A stretch of DNA of 64,000 nucleotides from Shewanella halotolerans (GTDB taxonomy: Bacteria; Pseudomonadota; Gammaproteobacteria; Enterobacterales; Shewanellaceae). The notes under the pieces are model-generated. The model ran no database searches and had not been told where the DNA came from. It worked only from the letters and a program-made list of their open reading frames with translations. A program made the position numbers and the translations under genes. The stretch lies in assembly GCF_019457535.1 (NCBI RefSeq), contig NZ_CP080417.1, positions 4,402,001 through 4,466,000 of the forward strand, read 5' to 3'. Below are positions 36,574-44,844 of this stretch, piece after piece (within the stretch, counting starts at the first letter, position 1; each line of letters opens with the position of its first letter).

Positions 36574-37645
36574 TTATTGCTCCTTATATTTTTAGTTTTA
36601 TCTGGCATGGATGAGATACAACAGTTGCGACCTTCTTTCACATCCTGCCAAGCCCAGAAATTTGTGATAATTCGTAACAAAAACGTTGCCTTAGAGTTTA
36701 TTTTTTGTTAACTGGACGGGTGACACTATACGGATCATCCCTGGTTAATTAATAGCCCCCACTCTTACTTTTTGTGATCTGGATCACGCTATACCCATAT
36801 ATTTTTTACAGGTATATACTGAGCAGCACGCGAACACTCAGAATAATTAATTATCAATTAAAATCAGTATGTTGCGAGACACATAGGTAAGAGTCAGTCT
36901 TTTGGCGCAGTGAAAAAAACTACAAAATCATGCATATAGCAAAACGCTATATCGTTATAACCATTTGTCAGCAAAATTATCTCAAGGGAAAATGTTTACG
37001 GGTGATTACACTTTTTTTCGCCTTGAACCTCTGTTCATTGTTGCGACTTACCTCATACACAAATTGATTTTGTAACACTGTCATCCCGTGAATGAGTCAA
37101 GAGACTGCCTTAATGAGAGATCTTGGTTACGGATTGTCACAGGTGGGATTGAAAATTTTTTATGATTTCCTTTAGGCTGAAGATTCGATGTAAAAGGAAT
37201 TTAAATTATGAATGCAGGTCTATTCGAACTTATTGCCTTACGCCTAATATCCAAATCAGTTCTCACGAATAAGGCTACTATCCAGAACTGCCATATCACC
37301 AAGCAGACATTCGGCAGTGCCGAGTAAAGTATTTATGATTCTGTAGATGAAGGCCTGCTGCCAAATTATCTTGCCCCTGACTACCCTGTTGATCTGGTAT
37401 AAAAATCACAAAAACACATAACGTCATCGATAGGCACTCTGGCTGAAGAAGGGCTACCAGGTTTTCTAGGTAATGCAAGAAGATGAGAAACGAACAGTGA
37501 CTCAAACAAGGGAGAATGTGCGTGCAACGTACAGTCAAAGCTATGAAGGAGGTCGCGGGATCACTAAAAAGTGGTGATAGTTATTATCGATCTTCCTGTA
37601 TATCCTGTTTGATGTTGTCAGGCCTGAATATGACCTTTAATCGCA
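36574..37645. other. AT-rich 1.1 kb gap with regulatory sequence and no clear gene
   Basis: This stretch is clearly more AT rich than the genes around it. Its left part is the long upstream region of giant gene copy 2, with the CRP-like site. A 39-codon frame at 37208-37327 has AGGA upstream (MNAGLFELIALRL at its start). Farther right, short frames around 37470-37580 read like broken coding sequence with stops and frame changes. I see no family similarity in any of them. It may hold gene remnants or an unrecognised small RNA. Confidence 0.35.
36773..36788. promoter_or_regulatory. CRP-like binding site upstream of giant gene copy 2
   Basis: TGTGA-TCTGGA-TCACG matches the CRP consensus TGTGA-N6-TCACA at nine of ten conserved bases. 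It lies 200 bases upstream of the minus-strand ATG 36573, with no other gene start nearby on that side. In Shewanella CRP is a major regulator of anaerobic respiration and carbon use. A second, weaker TGTGA lies at 36663-36667. That it controls this unit is inference. Confidence 0.5.
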
Positions 37646-37676
37646 AAAATAGGCCCGTACTTAACGGGCTTATTTA
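37646..37676 (-). terminator. Rho-independent terminator of rsmJ
   Basis: GCCCGT (37653-37658) pairs with ACGGGC (37664-37669), extended by AAATA/TATTT. The minus strand has TATTTTTG after the stem. It lies about 80 bases past the rsmJ stop codon. Confidence 0.7.
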
Positions 37677-37755
37677 ATAAGTTAAGCACTTCACTGAGTA
37701 TGATAAATGCTCTAATTTGTAAACTCCTTACCCATTCAATAGGCTTGCATTTACC

Positions 37756-38535
37756 CTACTCGCTCTTCATCGCGGCCTTGACGTAGACATCGAAGCGGTT
37801 CTTCTTGGTTTCGATGCGGGTGCTGGGTTTGACGCCGTCGAGGTCGTCGGCGTAATCGGGGCGCTTAACCACTACCCGCTTACTGGCCAGCGCCATGGCG
37901 GGGGCCAGCAGGCCGTCTGCATCGAGATCGGCGCCCACCAGCGATTGAAATACCCGCATCTCCTTCTTCACCAGGGCCGACTTCTCCCTGTGGGGATACA
38001 TAGGATCCAGATAGACCACATCCACCTGCTCACCCAGCTCGGCCAGCGTCGTCAGGCTGGAGCCATGCAGCAGGCGCATGCGTTCCTGCATCCAGGGGCC
38101 GATATCGGCATCATCATAGGCGCGGCGCAGGCCGTCTTCCAACAGGGCGGCAACCACGGGATTACGCTCCACCATGGTGACAGTGCAACCCAGGCTGGCA
38201 AGCACGAAGGCGTCTCGCCCAAGACCTGCGGTACCATCGACGACACTCGGGGTCACCCCCTGCTTAAGGCCAACGGCTTTGGCGATCGCCTGACCCCGGC
38301 CACCGCCGAACTTACGTCTGTGGGCCACGGCTCCAGAGACGAAATCGACAAATATCCCCTTCAGCTTGGGCTCGTCACGCTTATTCAACACTAGGCAGTT
38401 ATCTTCGAACACCAGCTCAAACAGGGCGTCTGCGTCGAACTCCAGCCCCCAACGGTCACACACGGCTTCCAGGGTCGGGTATTGGCGATTAAAAAAGATC
38501 CCCACAGAGGCGGGCTGGGTCGATGATGCTGTCAC
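37756..38535 (-). CDS. rsmJ: 16S rRNA (guanine1516-N2)-methyltransferase RsmJ
   Basis: A 259-residue SAM-dependent methyltransferase that makes m2G1516 in 16S rRNA. The SAM-binding loop VVDGTAGLGRDAFVLASLG and catalytic motif VVYLDPMYPHREKSA are intact, and the family-specific stretch GRGQAIAKAVGLKQG precedes them. The start is GTG at 38535. In E. coli the gene (yhiQ) lies beside prlC, with rlmJ and gor close by; the same four genes are grouped more loosely in this window. It is divergent from rlmJ. Confidence 0.95.
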   Translation of the reverse strand: MTASSTQPASVGIFFNRQYPTLEAVCDRWGLEFDADALFELVFEDNCLVLNKRDEPKLKGIFVDFVSGAVAHRRKFGGGRGQAIAKAVGLKQGVTPSVVDGTAGLGRDAFVLASLGCTVTMVERNPVVAALLEDGLRRAYDDADIGPWMQERMRLLHGSSLTTLAELGEQVDVVYLDPMYPHREKSALVKKEMRVFQSLVGADLDADGLLAPAMALASKRVVVKRPDYADDLDGVKPSTRIETKKNRFDVYVKAAMKSE

Positions 38536-38694
38536 TTTGGCTCGGTCAATTATGAAATCACGCCGCCATTATGCCAAAACTGCGCCGCGCTGAATATGGC
38601 ATTGTTATCGGCCTAGGCCCAGGCGCTGTACCTGGGCTGGCATCCCCCCTATAATCGCCCTATCAGGCTAGCGCCCTCATCATCTGGAATATTC

Positions 38695-39531
38695 ATGTTA
38701 AGTTACCGCCACGGTTACCACGCCGGAAACTATGCCGACGTGCTCAAGCACAGCATCTTGCTGCAAATCCTCAAGCTGATGCATAAGAAGAATAAGCCCA
38801 TGGTGTATATCGACACCCATGCCGGCGCCGGCGGCTATGCGCTATCCGATGAGTTTGCCCAGAAGACAGGCGAGTATTTAGAGGGGGTCGCCAAGCTGTG
38901 GGACAAGCAGGACCTGCCCGAGGCACTTAGCCAATACGTCAGCGATATCAAACACTTCAATGGTTCAGATGAGCTAGAGCTCTATCCAGGCTCGCCCGCC
39001 TTTGTCGACATGAACCTGAGAGATAAGGATCGCATGGTGCTGCACGAGCTGCACGGCACAGATCATCAGCGACTTGAAGAGCAACTGGGCGACAAGCAGA
39101 TCAAGGTGATCAAGGGCGATGGCCTCAAGGGGCTGTTGGCCGCCGTGCCACCACTCGAGCGTCGCGGTGTCATCCTCATCGACCCCAGCTATGAGATGAA
39201 GAGCGATTACCAGGAGGTCGCCAAGGCGGTGATCAAGGCCCATAAGAAGTTCGCCACCGGTGTCTTCATGATCTGGTATCCCGTGGTGCAGCGCGAGCAG
39301 ACGGAGGCGATGTTCGAGCTGCTCAAGCAGAGCGGCATCAAGCGTCAGCTACGCATAGAGCAGGCAATAAAACCTGACAGCGAGGAGTTTGGCATGACGG
39401 CAGCCGGCCTCTGGGTGATCAATCCCCCCTGGCAGCTCGATGAGATAGCCGAGACGACGCTAGAATATCTGGATCCCTTGCTCAATCAGGGCGGTGGCCA
39501 TGTACAGGTCACCTGGGAAGTGGGCGAATAA
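38695..39531 (+). CDS. rlmJ: 23S rRNA (adenine2030-N6)-methyltransferase RlmJ
   Basis: A 278-residue methyltransferase responsible for m6A2030 in 23S rRNA. It opens with the family hallmark MLSYRHGYHAGNYADVLKHSI, then the SAM motif YIDTHAGAGGY and the catalytic tetrad IDPSYE (a DPPY variant). The length matches E. coli RlmJ (280). It is divergent from rsmJ with about 160 bases between the starts. It is also described in some species as competence- or DNA-use-related (ComJ/YhiR), but the rRNA role is the established one. Confidence 0.95.
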   Translation: MLSYRHGYHAGNYADVLKHSILLQILKLMHKKNKPMVYIDTHAGAGGYALSDEFAQKTGEYLEGVAKLWDKQDLPEALSQYVSDIKHFNGSDELELYPGSPAFVDMNLRDKDRMVLHELHGTDHQRLEEQLGDKQIKVIKGDGLKGLLAAVPPLERRGVILIDPSYEMKSDYQEVAKAVIKAHKKFATGVFMIWYPVVQREQTEAMFELLKQSGIKRQLRIEQAIKPDSEEFGMTAAGLWVINPPWQLDEIAETTLEYLDPLLNQGGGHVQVTWEVGE

Positions 39532-39559
39532 CGCCCTCAATAACGAATACTTTTAGTGT

Positions 39560-39922
39560 TTAGAAGAAGGGCGCGCAGGGCGTGCCCTGATGGTAGATCA
39601 TCTGCCAACGCCCCCCATCGCATTTCCACAGCGAGGTGCGCAGCGAATAGCGCTTATCCACCTCGTTCACCGGCTTAAAGCAGGCGCGATAGTTGAGCTG
39701 AGCCAGGTCCTCACTCAACAAGCGATACTGCATATCACTTATCTTAAACGCCGGCGGCTTCTCCTTGGGCAGACGCGCCAGCACCTCGGGCTTACCAAAG
39801 CTCATCCCGGTAGCGCCCACCTCCAAGAAATCGGCATGGATCAGCTCGTCGAGTACATTGGCATCGCAGCGCACCTCTGGGCTAAGTAGCGCGAGTTCCA
39901 GTTCGATAATGGTCTGGCGCAT
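39560..39922 (-). CDS. DUF4440/NTF2-like small protein
   Basis: A 120-residue protein of the SnoaL/NTF2-like fold, closest to DUF4440. Typical features are IIELELALLSPEVRCDANVLDELIHADFLEVGATG at the N-terminus and RTSLWKCDGGRWQMIYHQGTP at the end. Such proteins are small cone-shaped domains with varied ligands, and no reaction can be assigned. It starts five bases after the stop of the transglycosylase gene on the same strand, so it is the last gene of that operon. Confidence 0.8.
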   Translation of the reverse strand: MRQTIIELELALLSPEVRCDANVLDELIHADFLEVGATGMSFGKPEVLARLPKEKPPAFKISDMQYRLLSEDLAQLNYRACFKPVNEVDKRYSLRTSLWKCDGGRWQMIYHQGTPCAPFF

Positions 39923-39927
39923 CTCAT

Positions 39928-40659
39928 CTACCCCAGCTTCTGATAGCGTTTCAGCAGTATCTTGACCCGTTTCACATAGGCCTGGGTCTCCGGATAGGGC
40001 GGGATCCCCTTGTACTGAGTCACTGTGGTGGGGCCGGCGTTATAGGCGGCGCAGGCCAGATCGATATTGCCGTCGAACCTTGCCAGCATCTTGGCCAGAT
40101 AGCGGGCGCCGCCGTCGATATTCTGCTCGGGCCGGTAGGGATTCTTCACCCCCATCGCCTTGGCAGTACCCGGCATCAGCTGCATCAAGCCCATTGCACC
40201 ACTGCGCGACAGGGCAAATACGTTGAAGGCGGATTCGGCGTGGATCACGGCGCGGATAAGCGCAGGGTCCAGCCCATGGGTCTTGGCCGCCCGTGAGATC
40301 AACTCATCATATTCGGCGCTAAACAGCGGCATCTTCTGCCAGTCGAGATCTGAGTCGGGTTTGCAGGCGTAGCACTCATATAACAAGACCCTGAATTCGC
40401 TGTCGCCCGGGGCATGGTCGGCAAAGGCCACCACGCCGTTGGCCTGGGTGTATTGATAAACCTTGATCTTGCTGTCGTCGGTCTCATCCAGGCGCGGGGC
40501 ATCGCCGTTGCTTAAGATGCCATGCTTAGAATAGCTCGCCTTGTAGCGCGGCTTCTGTGCCTGCTCGGTGGCACCTAAAGGCAGACACAGCGCCAAGCCG
40601 CACCAGAGACACAGCAGCTTTTGAACAAAATGAGGCACAGGACGAGCACGGCTAGGCAT
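39928..40659 (-). CDS. Soluble lytic transglycosylase-like protein (SLT domain)
   Basis: A 243-residue exported protein. An N-terminal hydrophobic segment (about 10-30) serves as signal peptide. A DUF4124-like stretch (about 65-95, VYQYTQANGVVAFADHAPGD) precedes the SLT domain (about 115-240). The catalytic Glu142 lies in IHAESAFN, followed by GAMGLMQLMPGTAKAMGV and AAYNAGP. It cleaves peptidoglycan glycan strands to 1,6-anhydro products. Its start overlaps the stop of the DUF3137 gene, and a DUF4440-like gene follows, so four genes from lemA on are probably one transcript. Confidence 0.9.
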   Translation of the reverse strand: MPSRARPVPHFVQKLLCLWCGLALCLPLGATEQAQKPRYKASYSKHGILSNGDAPRLDETDDSKIKVYQYTQANGVVAFADHAPGDSEFRVLLYECYACKPDSDLDWQKMPLFSAEYDELISRAAKTHGLDPALIRAVIHAESAFNVFALSRSGAMGLMQLMPGTAKAMGVKNPYRPEQNIDGGARYLAKMLARFDGNIDLACAAYNAGPTTVTQYKGIPPYPETQAYVKRVKILLKRYQKLG

Positions 40660-41669
40660 TAGAATCCAATGTTCTGATCGAGTTTAAGTACTTCAATCAT
40701 AGCAAAAAGCTGCTTCATCTCTCGGTTAATTTGGCTAAATTCGTACTCGAAGGTCGCGCCGTTGAAGATAGAGCCCAGCTCGAAACGATTGTCGCCGCTT
40801 TGCAACATGATCAACAGCTTGTCTTCGTAGAAGGCACACTGGATCTTGCCGGAAAACAGGTTAGCAAGTGACTGCAGACGCTCCATGAAACCTAGGGTGA
40901 GCAGGTAGCGCGCCTCGATCTGATCGCTGGAGAAGACATCAAACTGCTTCTCGAATCTCGGGTCTTCCAACTTGACCCGACTCAGGCTCTTAAAGCTGCT
41001 GGAGAGGAAATTCACCAGGCCGCCGCGGTTCTTCACCACCACGGTATGGCCCTTAAACCTTTTGTGGCTGCTGAGCTGCACCATGACGCCACGAAAGACG
41101 GTTTCTGTCTCCGTGCTCTTCTCGCGTTTGACCTGCTTGGTCAGACACAGCTCGTTGATGGCGATCTCCACCCCCTTATGGGTGCCCTGCACATAGTCAT
41201 CGAATGAGGCGTTGTCGTAGTGGGGCAACAGCTTGGAGCGTTTGAGCTGAGTCAGGCTCATGTTATGGCTGGTGCTGAAGATAAAGTCGGGGCCGAAGTA
41301 ACGAAAGATCTTGGGAAACACCTCCTGCTTCACATCCCGCTTATAGCGCTTTAGCGGACGATAGCTCCACCAGCCAAAGGGGAGGCACAACACGATGAAG
41401 AAGACCCAGGGGATATCCAGGTAACCGGACATACTAAAGATAAGGATCAACAGGGCCAGGCCGAGGAGGATCCCTAAGCTGGTATAGATACGCCCGCGCA
41501 GCGCCTTGAGGCTGGAGACCCTGTGGTTTTCAAATTTACGGGTGAGCGGCTCGATATGTTCTTCATAATAAGCCTTAAATTGTACCAACTCCTCGGGGTC
41601 TGCCCGCAGGCGTTGCGGCTCACGCTGGGCCTTAATCGGCGCCCCGAGGATGAAGCTGATGGGGTTCAT
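40659..41669 (-). CDS. DUF3137-family membrane protein
   Basis: A 336-residue protein with two adjacent membrane helices (about 67-105) between an N-terminal helical part and a C-terminal cytoplasmic domain, as in DUF3137. Members commonly lie next to lemA, as here (lemA ends 17 bases upstream). Function unknown; a role in envelope maintenance is suggested only by its LemA and lytic-transglycosylase neighbours. The stop codon overlaps the next gene's start. Confidence 0.82.
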   Translation of the reverse strand: MNPISFILGAPIKAQREPQRLRADPEELVQFKAYYEEHIEPLTRKFENHRVSSLKALRGRIYTSLGILLGLALLILIFSMSGYLDIPWVFFIVLCLPFGWWSYRPLKRYKRDVKQEVFPKIFRYFGPDFIFSTSHNMSLTQLKRSKLLPHYDNASFDDYVQGTHKGVEIAINELCLTKQVKREKSTETETVFRGVMVQLSSHKRFKGHTVVVKNRGGLVNFLSSSFKSLSRVKLEDPRFEKQFDVFSSDQIEARYLLTLGFMERLQSLANLFSGKIQCAFYEDKLLIMLQSGDNRFELGSIFNGATFEYEFSQINREMKQLFAMIEVLKLDQNIGF

Positions 41670-41685
41670 GGCATCTGAACCCGGC

Positions 41686-42255
41686 TTACTTCAGGTAATC
41701 GGATGCGTCGATCGGCGCCTTAGACGCTTCATCGGCCTCATAGAAAGGCATCACCTTGACCTTGGCCATAGAGGCGATAATTGAGCCGGGGAAGATCTCC
41801 ACCGCGGTATTGAGTTCGGACACGGCAGCGTTGTAGAAACGTCTGGCCGCCGAGATATGCTCTTCGACCTCGCTATAGGTCGCCATCGCCTGCACCATAG
41901 TCTTGTCAGACTTGAGCTCGGGGTAGTTTTCGACGCTGACCATCAGCTGGCCCATCTTGCTGTTGAGCTGCTCTGCCAGACCCAGATGCTCCTTGATGGC
42001 GGCGGCATCGTTAAGGTCATAGCCCGCGGTCACCTGAGTACGCAGCGCGGTGATCTCCGTCAGCAGCGACTTCTCGTGATCCATAAATTTCTGTGCAATC
42101 TTGAGGATGTTGGGCACCAGGTTGGCGCGCTTCTTCAGCTGCACATCGATACCCGACAAGGCTTCACGCACGGCGTTACGCTTCTTGATCAGGCTGACAT
42201 ACCAGAGGTAGGTGATAATAACGACTAGGCCAAGGCCTAACAGCAAACCTTCCAT
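41686..42255 (-). CDS. lemA: LemA-family protein
   Basis: A 189-residue LemA protein: a single N-terminal membrane helix (about 4-22), then a four-helix coiled domain. The signature KKRNAVREALSGIDVQLKKRANLVPNILKIAQKFMDHEKSLLTEITALR and the later ENYPELKSDKTMVQ and ARRFYNAAVSELNTAVEIFPGSIIA are clear. AAGGAA precedes the ATG. It leads a minus-strand operon with a DUF3137 protein, a lytic transglycosylase and a DUF4440-like protein. LemA proteins are membrane-anchored but their role is not defined. Confidence 0.93.
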   Translation of the reverse strand: MEGLLLGLGLVVIITYLWYVSLIKKRNAVREALSGIDVQLKKRANLVPNILKIAQKFMDHEKSLLTEITALRTQVTAGYDLNDAAAIKEHLGLAEQLNSKMGQLMVSVENYPELKSDKTMVQAMATYSEVEEHISAARRFYNAAVSELNTAVEIFPGSIIASMAKVKVMPFYEADEASKAPIDASDYLK

Positions 42256-42741
42256 CTTTGAGTTCCTTCCCTATAGTTATTCTTATATCTCGTTAGTTAA
42301 CGCACCAGCTTCACCGATTTTCGCGATGATTTCCAGCAATTTATCAGTGCCATTTACGGCAAGGCGTTGCTGCTATATTCATCTTTTTTCACCAAAAATG
42401 ATATTTATCACGCCATTTTTGCGCTAAAAGCATCCTTTTCACCTAGCTTCACCGCTTTTAACTCGGCGCGCACTAAAAAGCACAACAAGCGGCGAATCAA
42501 AGATAAATAGCAATACAAAACAACGTTATATAGATTGATGCAATATTGCTGCATCAAAATCATCCCCCAAGCCAAGGGTCAAAATGACAGGCTTTATCGG
42601 CAATCAGCGAGGCATTAGGGCAAAAATCGGTCGATCTGCTGCGTATTTCATAGACACTGTCGCCCCTGCATTCAAACTTAGCCTGCTAGTTGCGCAGAGT
42701 TTGACCAGTGAGATCAGGCCTTGCAGGCAGAGGACGGCCTA
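42256..42741. other. AT-rich gap upstream of lemA
   Basis: No gene is apparent in these 486 bases. The right-hand part of the lemA promoter region must lie near 42260-42400. The sequence is A/T rich with several short poly-T stretches, and I see no strong hairpin or repeat. Confidence 0.4.
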
Positions 42742-42846
42742 ATGAAGTTTTTCACTTTTTCACCGGCGTTTGTCCAATCGCGGCTCCAGCCTTTAAAGCT
42801 GTCGCCTGTTCAGTATTCGTACAGCCAGCCTGGGCTATTATCTTAA
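42742..42846 (+). CDS. Candidate short leader peptide (34 codons)
   Basis: An ATG at 42742 has GAGGA about nine bases upstream and opens a 34-codon frame beginning MKFFTFSPAF, with four Phe codons in the first ten and two Tyr codons near the end. It is followed at once by a hairpin (42849-42889) and then by a terminator with eight T bases (42911-42940), about 190 bases before the AbgT-family gene. The order resembles an attenuator or a small independent transcript. The codon pattern is not a classical poly-amino-acid leader, so this is tentative. Confidence 0.3.
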   Translation: MKFFTFSPAFVQSRLQPLKLSPVQYSYSQPGLLS

Positions 42847-42848
42847 TC

Positions 42849-42940
42849 AACCAAGAGGCAACCCAATCTTCCCTAGTTGGGCTTTGGTTTCAATCATCAT
42901 CCTTTCATTGGCCCGCTTAGACTAAGCTGGGCTTTTTTTT
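42849..42940 (+). terminator. Hairpin followed by strong terminator upstream of the AbgT gene
   Basis: First hairpin: AACCAA (42849-42854) with TTGGTT (42884-42889), enclosing CCCAA/TTGGG. Second: GCCC-GCTT (42911-42918) pairs with AAGC-T-GGGC (42924-42932), then eight T. The second is a convincing Rho-independent terminator with no gene of normal size before it on this strand. Confidence 0.7.
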
Positions 42941-43130
42941 GCCTGAACGAAGCCGCCACTATTACTTTCAGTACTCTCCATTAACCACTCGCCATAACCC
43001 GCTATGGGTGGGCAAATCTGGCAAATTAAGCTTCAGTTAAAGCAACTCCTTCATCATAAAGTGCTAACACTCCGCCTACAGGCGGTCAAAATGATAAGGG
43101 CACCCAGATGCCCAAGATGAAGGAAACACC

Positions 43131-44744
43131 ATGAGCTCCAACCAAGAAGATGGTCTGGTGGCCAGTCAGCCCCCGACACCATCGACGACCAAGAAGGGCA
43201 TTTTCGTCCGCTTTCTCAACCTGGTCGAACACCTGGGTAACCTCCTGCCCCATCCCATCACCCTCTTCGCCCTGTTTTGCGCCGCCGTCATAGTGATCAG
43301 CGGCATCGCCGGCTACTTAGAACTGACGGTAAACGATCCCCGTCCGGTCGGCGCGGCGGGACGCGGCGAGGATGGCCTGATCCACGTGGTCAGCCTGATG
43401 AATGCCGAAGGCCTGAGGATGATAGTCTCCAACCTGGTGACCAACTTCACCGGCTTCACTCCCTTAGGCACTGTACTGGTGGCCCTCTTGGGGGTCGGCA
43501 TCGCCGATCGCTCCGGCCTGTTGTCGGCCGCGATGCGTACCCTGGTGATGGGCGCCTCTAAGCGTCTGGTTACCCTCACCATAGTCTTCGCAGGTATCGT
43601 CTCCAACACCGCCGCCGAGCTGGGCTATGTGGTGCTGATCCCCATGGCGGCGCTGATCTTCCACTCCCTCGGGCGCCATCCCCTGGCGGGTCTGGCGGCG
43701 GCCTTCGCCGGTGTCTCCGGCGGCTACAGCGCCAACCTGCTGCTGGGCACGGTGGATCCTCTGCTGTCGGGCATCACCGAAGCGGCGGCGCAGATGATCG
43801 ACCCCGACTATTTAGTAGGCCCAGAGGTCAACTGGTACTTCATGTTCGCCTCCACCTTTGTCATCACCATTCTCGGCGCCCTGGTCACTGAGAAGATCGT
43901 CGAGCCCAAGCTGGGCAAATATGATCCCAGCGAGGCCAGCATAGATCTGCACAATCAGAAGATGGATGGCGTCACGCCGCTGGAGATCAAGGGTCTGAAG
44001 ATGGCTGGTCTGTCTATCTTAGTATTGGGCGGCATATTGGCGCTCTCTGTGGTGCCGGAAAATGCACCGCTGCGTCACCCAGAGACGGGGCTGGTTGCGG
44101 GTTCGCCCTTCCTCAAGGGGATAGTGGCCTTCATCTTCATCTGTTTCGCCATTCCTGGCCTGGTGTACGGCAAGGTGGTGGGCACCATGAAGCGAGATAA
44201 GGACGTGATCGACGCCATGTCCCACAGCATGAGCACCATGGGTATGTATATCGTGCTGGTATTCTTCGCCTCCCAGTTTGTCGCCTTCTTCAAGTGGACT
44301 AACCTGGGCGCCGTGCTGGCGGTAGCAGGGGCCGATGCCCTCAACGCCATCGGCCTCACAGGTCCGCTGGTGTTCCTGCTGTTTATCATGATGTGTGGCT
44401 TTATCAATCTGATGCTGGGCAGCGCCTCGGCCCAGTGGGCGGTGACGGCACCTATCTTCGTGCCCATGTTGATGTTGGTGGGTTATGCCCCAGAGACGAT
44501 TCAGGCCGCCTATCGTATCGGCGACTCGGTCACCAACCTGATCACCCCCATGATGAGCTACTTCGGTTTGATCCTGGCGGTGGCCTCCCAGTATAAGAAG
44601 CACCTGGGCATAGGCACCCTAGTCGCCACCATGTTGCCTTACTCTATCGTCTTCTTCATCGGTTGGACCTGTTTCTTCTTCATCTGGGTGTTTGCCCTGG
44701 GGCTGCCGGTCGGCCCAGGCGCGGCAACCTACTACACGCCTTAA
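43131..44744 (+). CDS. AbgT-family transporter
   Basis: A 537-residue polytopic protein of the AbgT family. It has family stretches such as RFLNLVEHLGNLLPHPITLFALF, FTPLGTVLVALLGVGIADRSGLLSA, AGIVSNTAAELGYVVLIPMAA and the C-terminal INLMLGSASAQWAVTAPIFVPMLMLVGY. E. coli AbgT imports p-aminobenzoyl-glutamate; other members export sulfonamides or antifolates. The substrate here is not known, and no abgA/abgB hydrolase genes are adjacent. AAGGAA lies before the ATG. A long leader with a terminator-like structure lies upstream and a hairpin terminator downstream. Confidence 0.92.
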   Translation: MSSNQEDGLVASQPPTPSTTKKGIFVRFLNLVEHLGNLLPHPITLFALFCAAVIVISGIAGYLELTVNDPRPVGAAGRGEDGLIHVVSLMNAEGLRMIVSNLVTNFTGFTPLGTVLVALLGVGIADRSGLLSAAMRTLVMGASKRLVTLTIVFAGIVSNTAAELGYVVLIPMAALIFHSLGRHPLAGLAAAFAGVSGGYSANLLLGTVDPLLSGITEAAAQMIDPDYLVGPEVNWYFMFASTFVITILGALVTEKIVEPKLGKYDPSEASIDLHNQKMDGVTPLEIKGLKMAGLSILVLGGILALSVVPENAPLRHPETGLVAGSPFLKGIVAFIFICFAIPGLVYGKVVGTMKRDKDVIDAMSHSMSTMGMYIVLVFFASQFVAFFKWTNLGAVLAVAGADALNAIGLTGPLVFLLFIMMCGFINLMLGSASAQWAVTAPIFVPMLMLVGYAPETIQAAYRIGDSVTNLITPMMSYFGLILAVASQYKKHLGIGTLVATMLPYSIVFFIGWTCFFFIWVFALGLPVGPGAATYYTP

Positions 44745-44752
44745 TACCAATT

Positions 44753-44780
44753 GCGAGACCGGTGAAACCGCCGGTCTCGC
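44753..44780 (+). terminator. Hairpin terminator after the AbgT gene
   Basis: A perfect 10-bp inverted repeat, GCGAGACCGG (44753-44762) with CCGGTCTCGC (44771-44780), nine bases after the stop codon. The T-rich TCGCTTTCT follows. Confidence 0.7.
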
Positions 44781-44795
44781 TCGCTTTCTAAACCT

Positions 44796-44825
44796 GATCT
44801 TTCTAGGCCAGATCTTTCCAGGCCA
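44796..44825. repeat. Two tandem 15-bp repeats
   Basis: GATCTTTCTAGGCCA (44796-44810) is followed directly by GATCTTTCCAGGCCA (44811-44825), one mismatch. A partial echo, AACAGGCC, continues. It lies between the convergent AbgT and LysR genes and probably arose by slippage. Confidence 0.75.
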
Positions 44826-44844
44826 AACAGGCCTTACTCACTTG

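Noticed and set aside
37296..37538. 80-codon minus-strand frame in the AT-rich gap
   Set aside because: No ribosome site or family similarity, and the gap has stop codons in most frames; kept only as possible remnant.
44019..44603. 194-codon minus-strand frame opposite the AbgT gene
   Set aside because: His/Gln-rich product of the antisense strand with no start signal; AbgT motifs are unambiguous on the plus strand.
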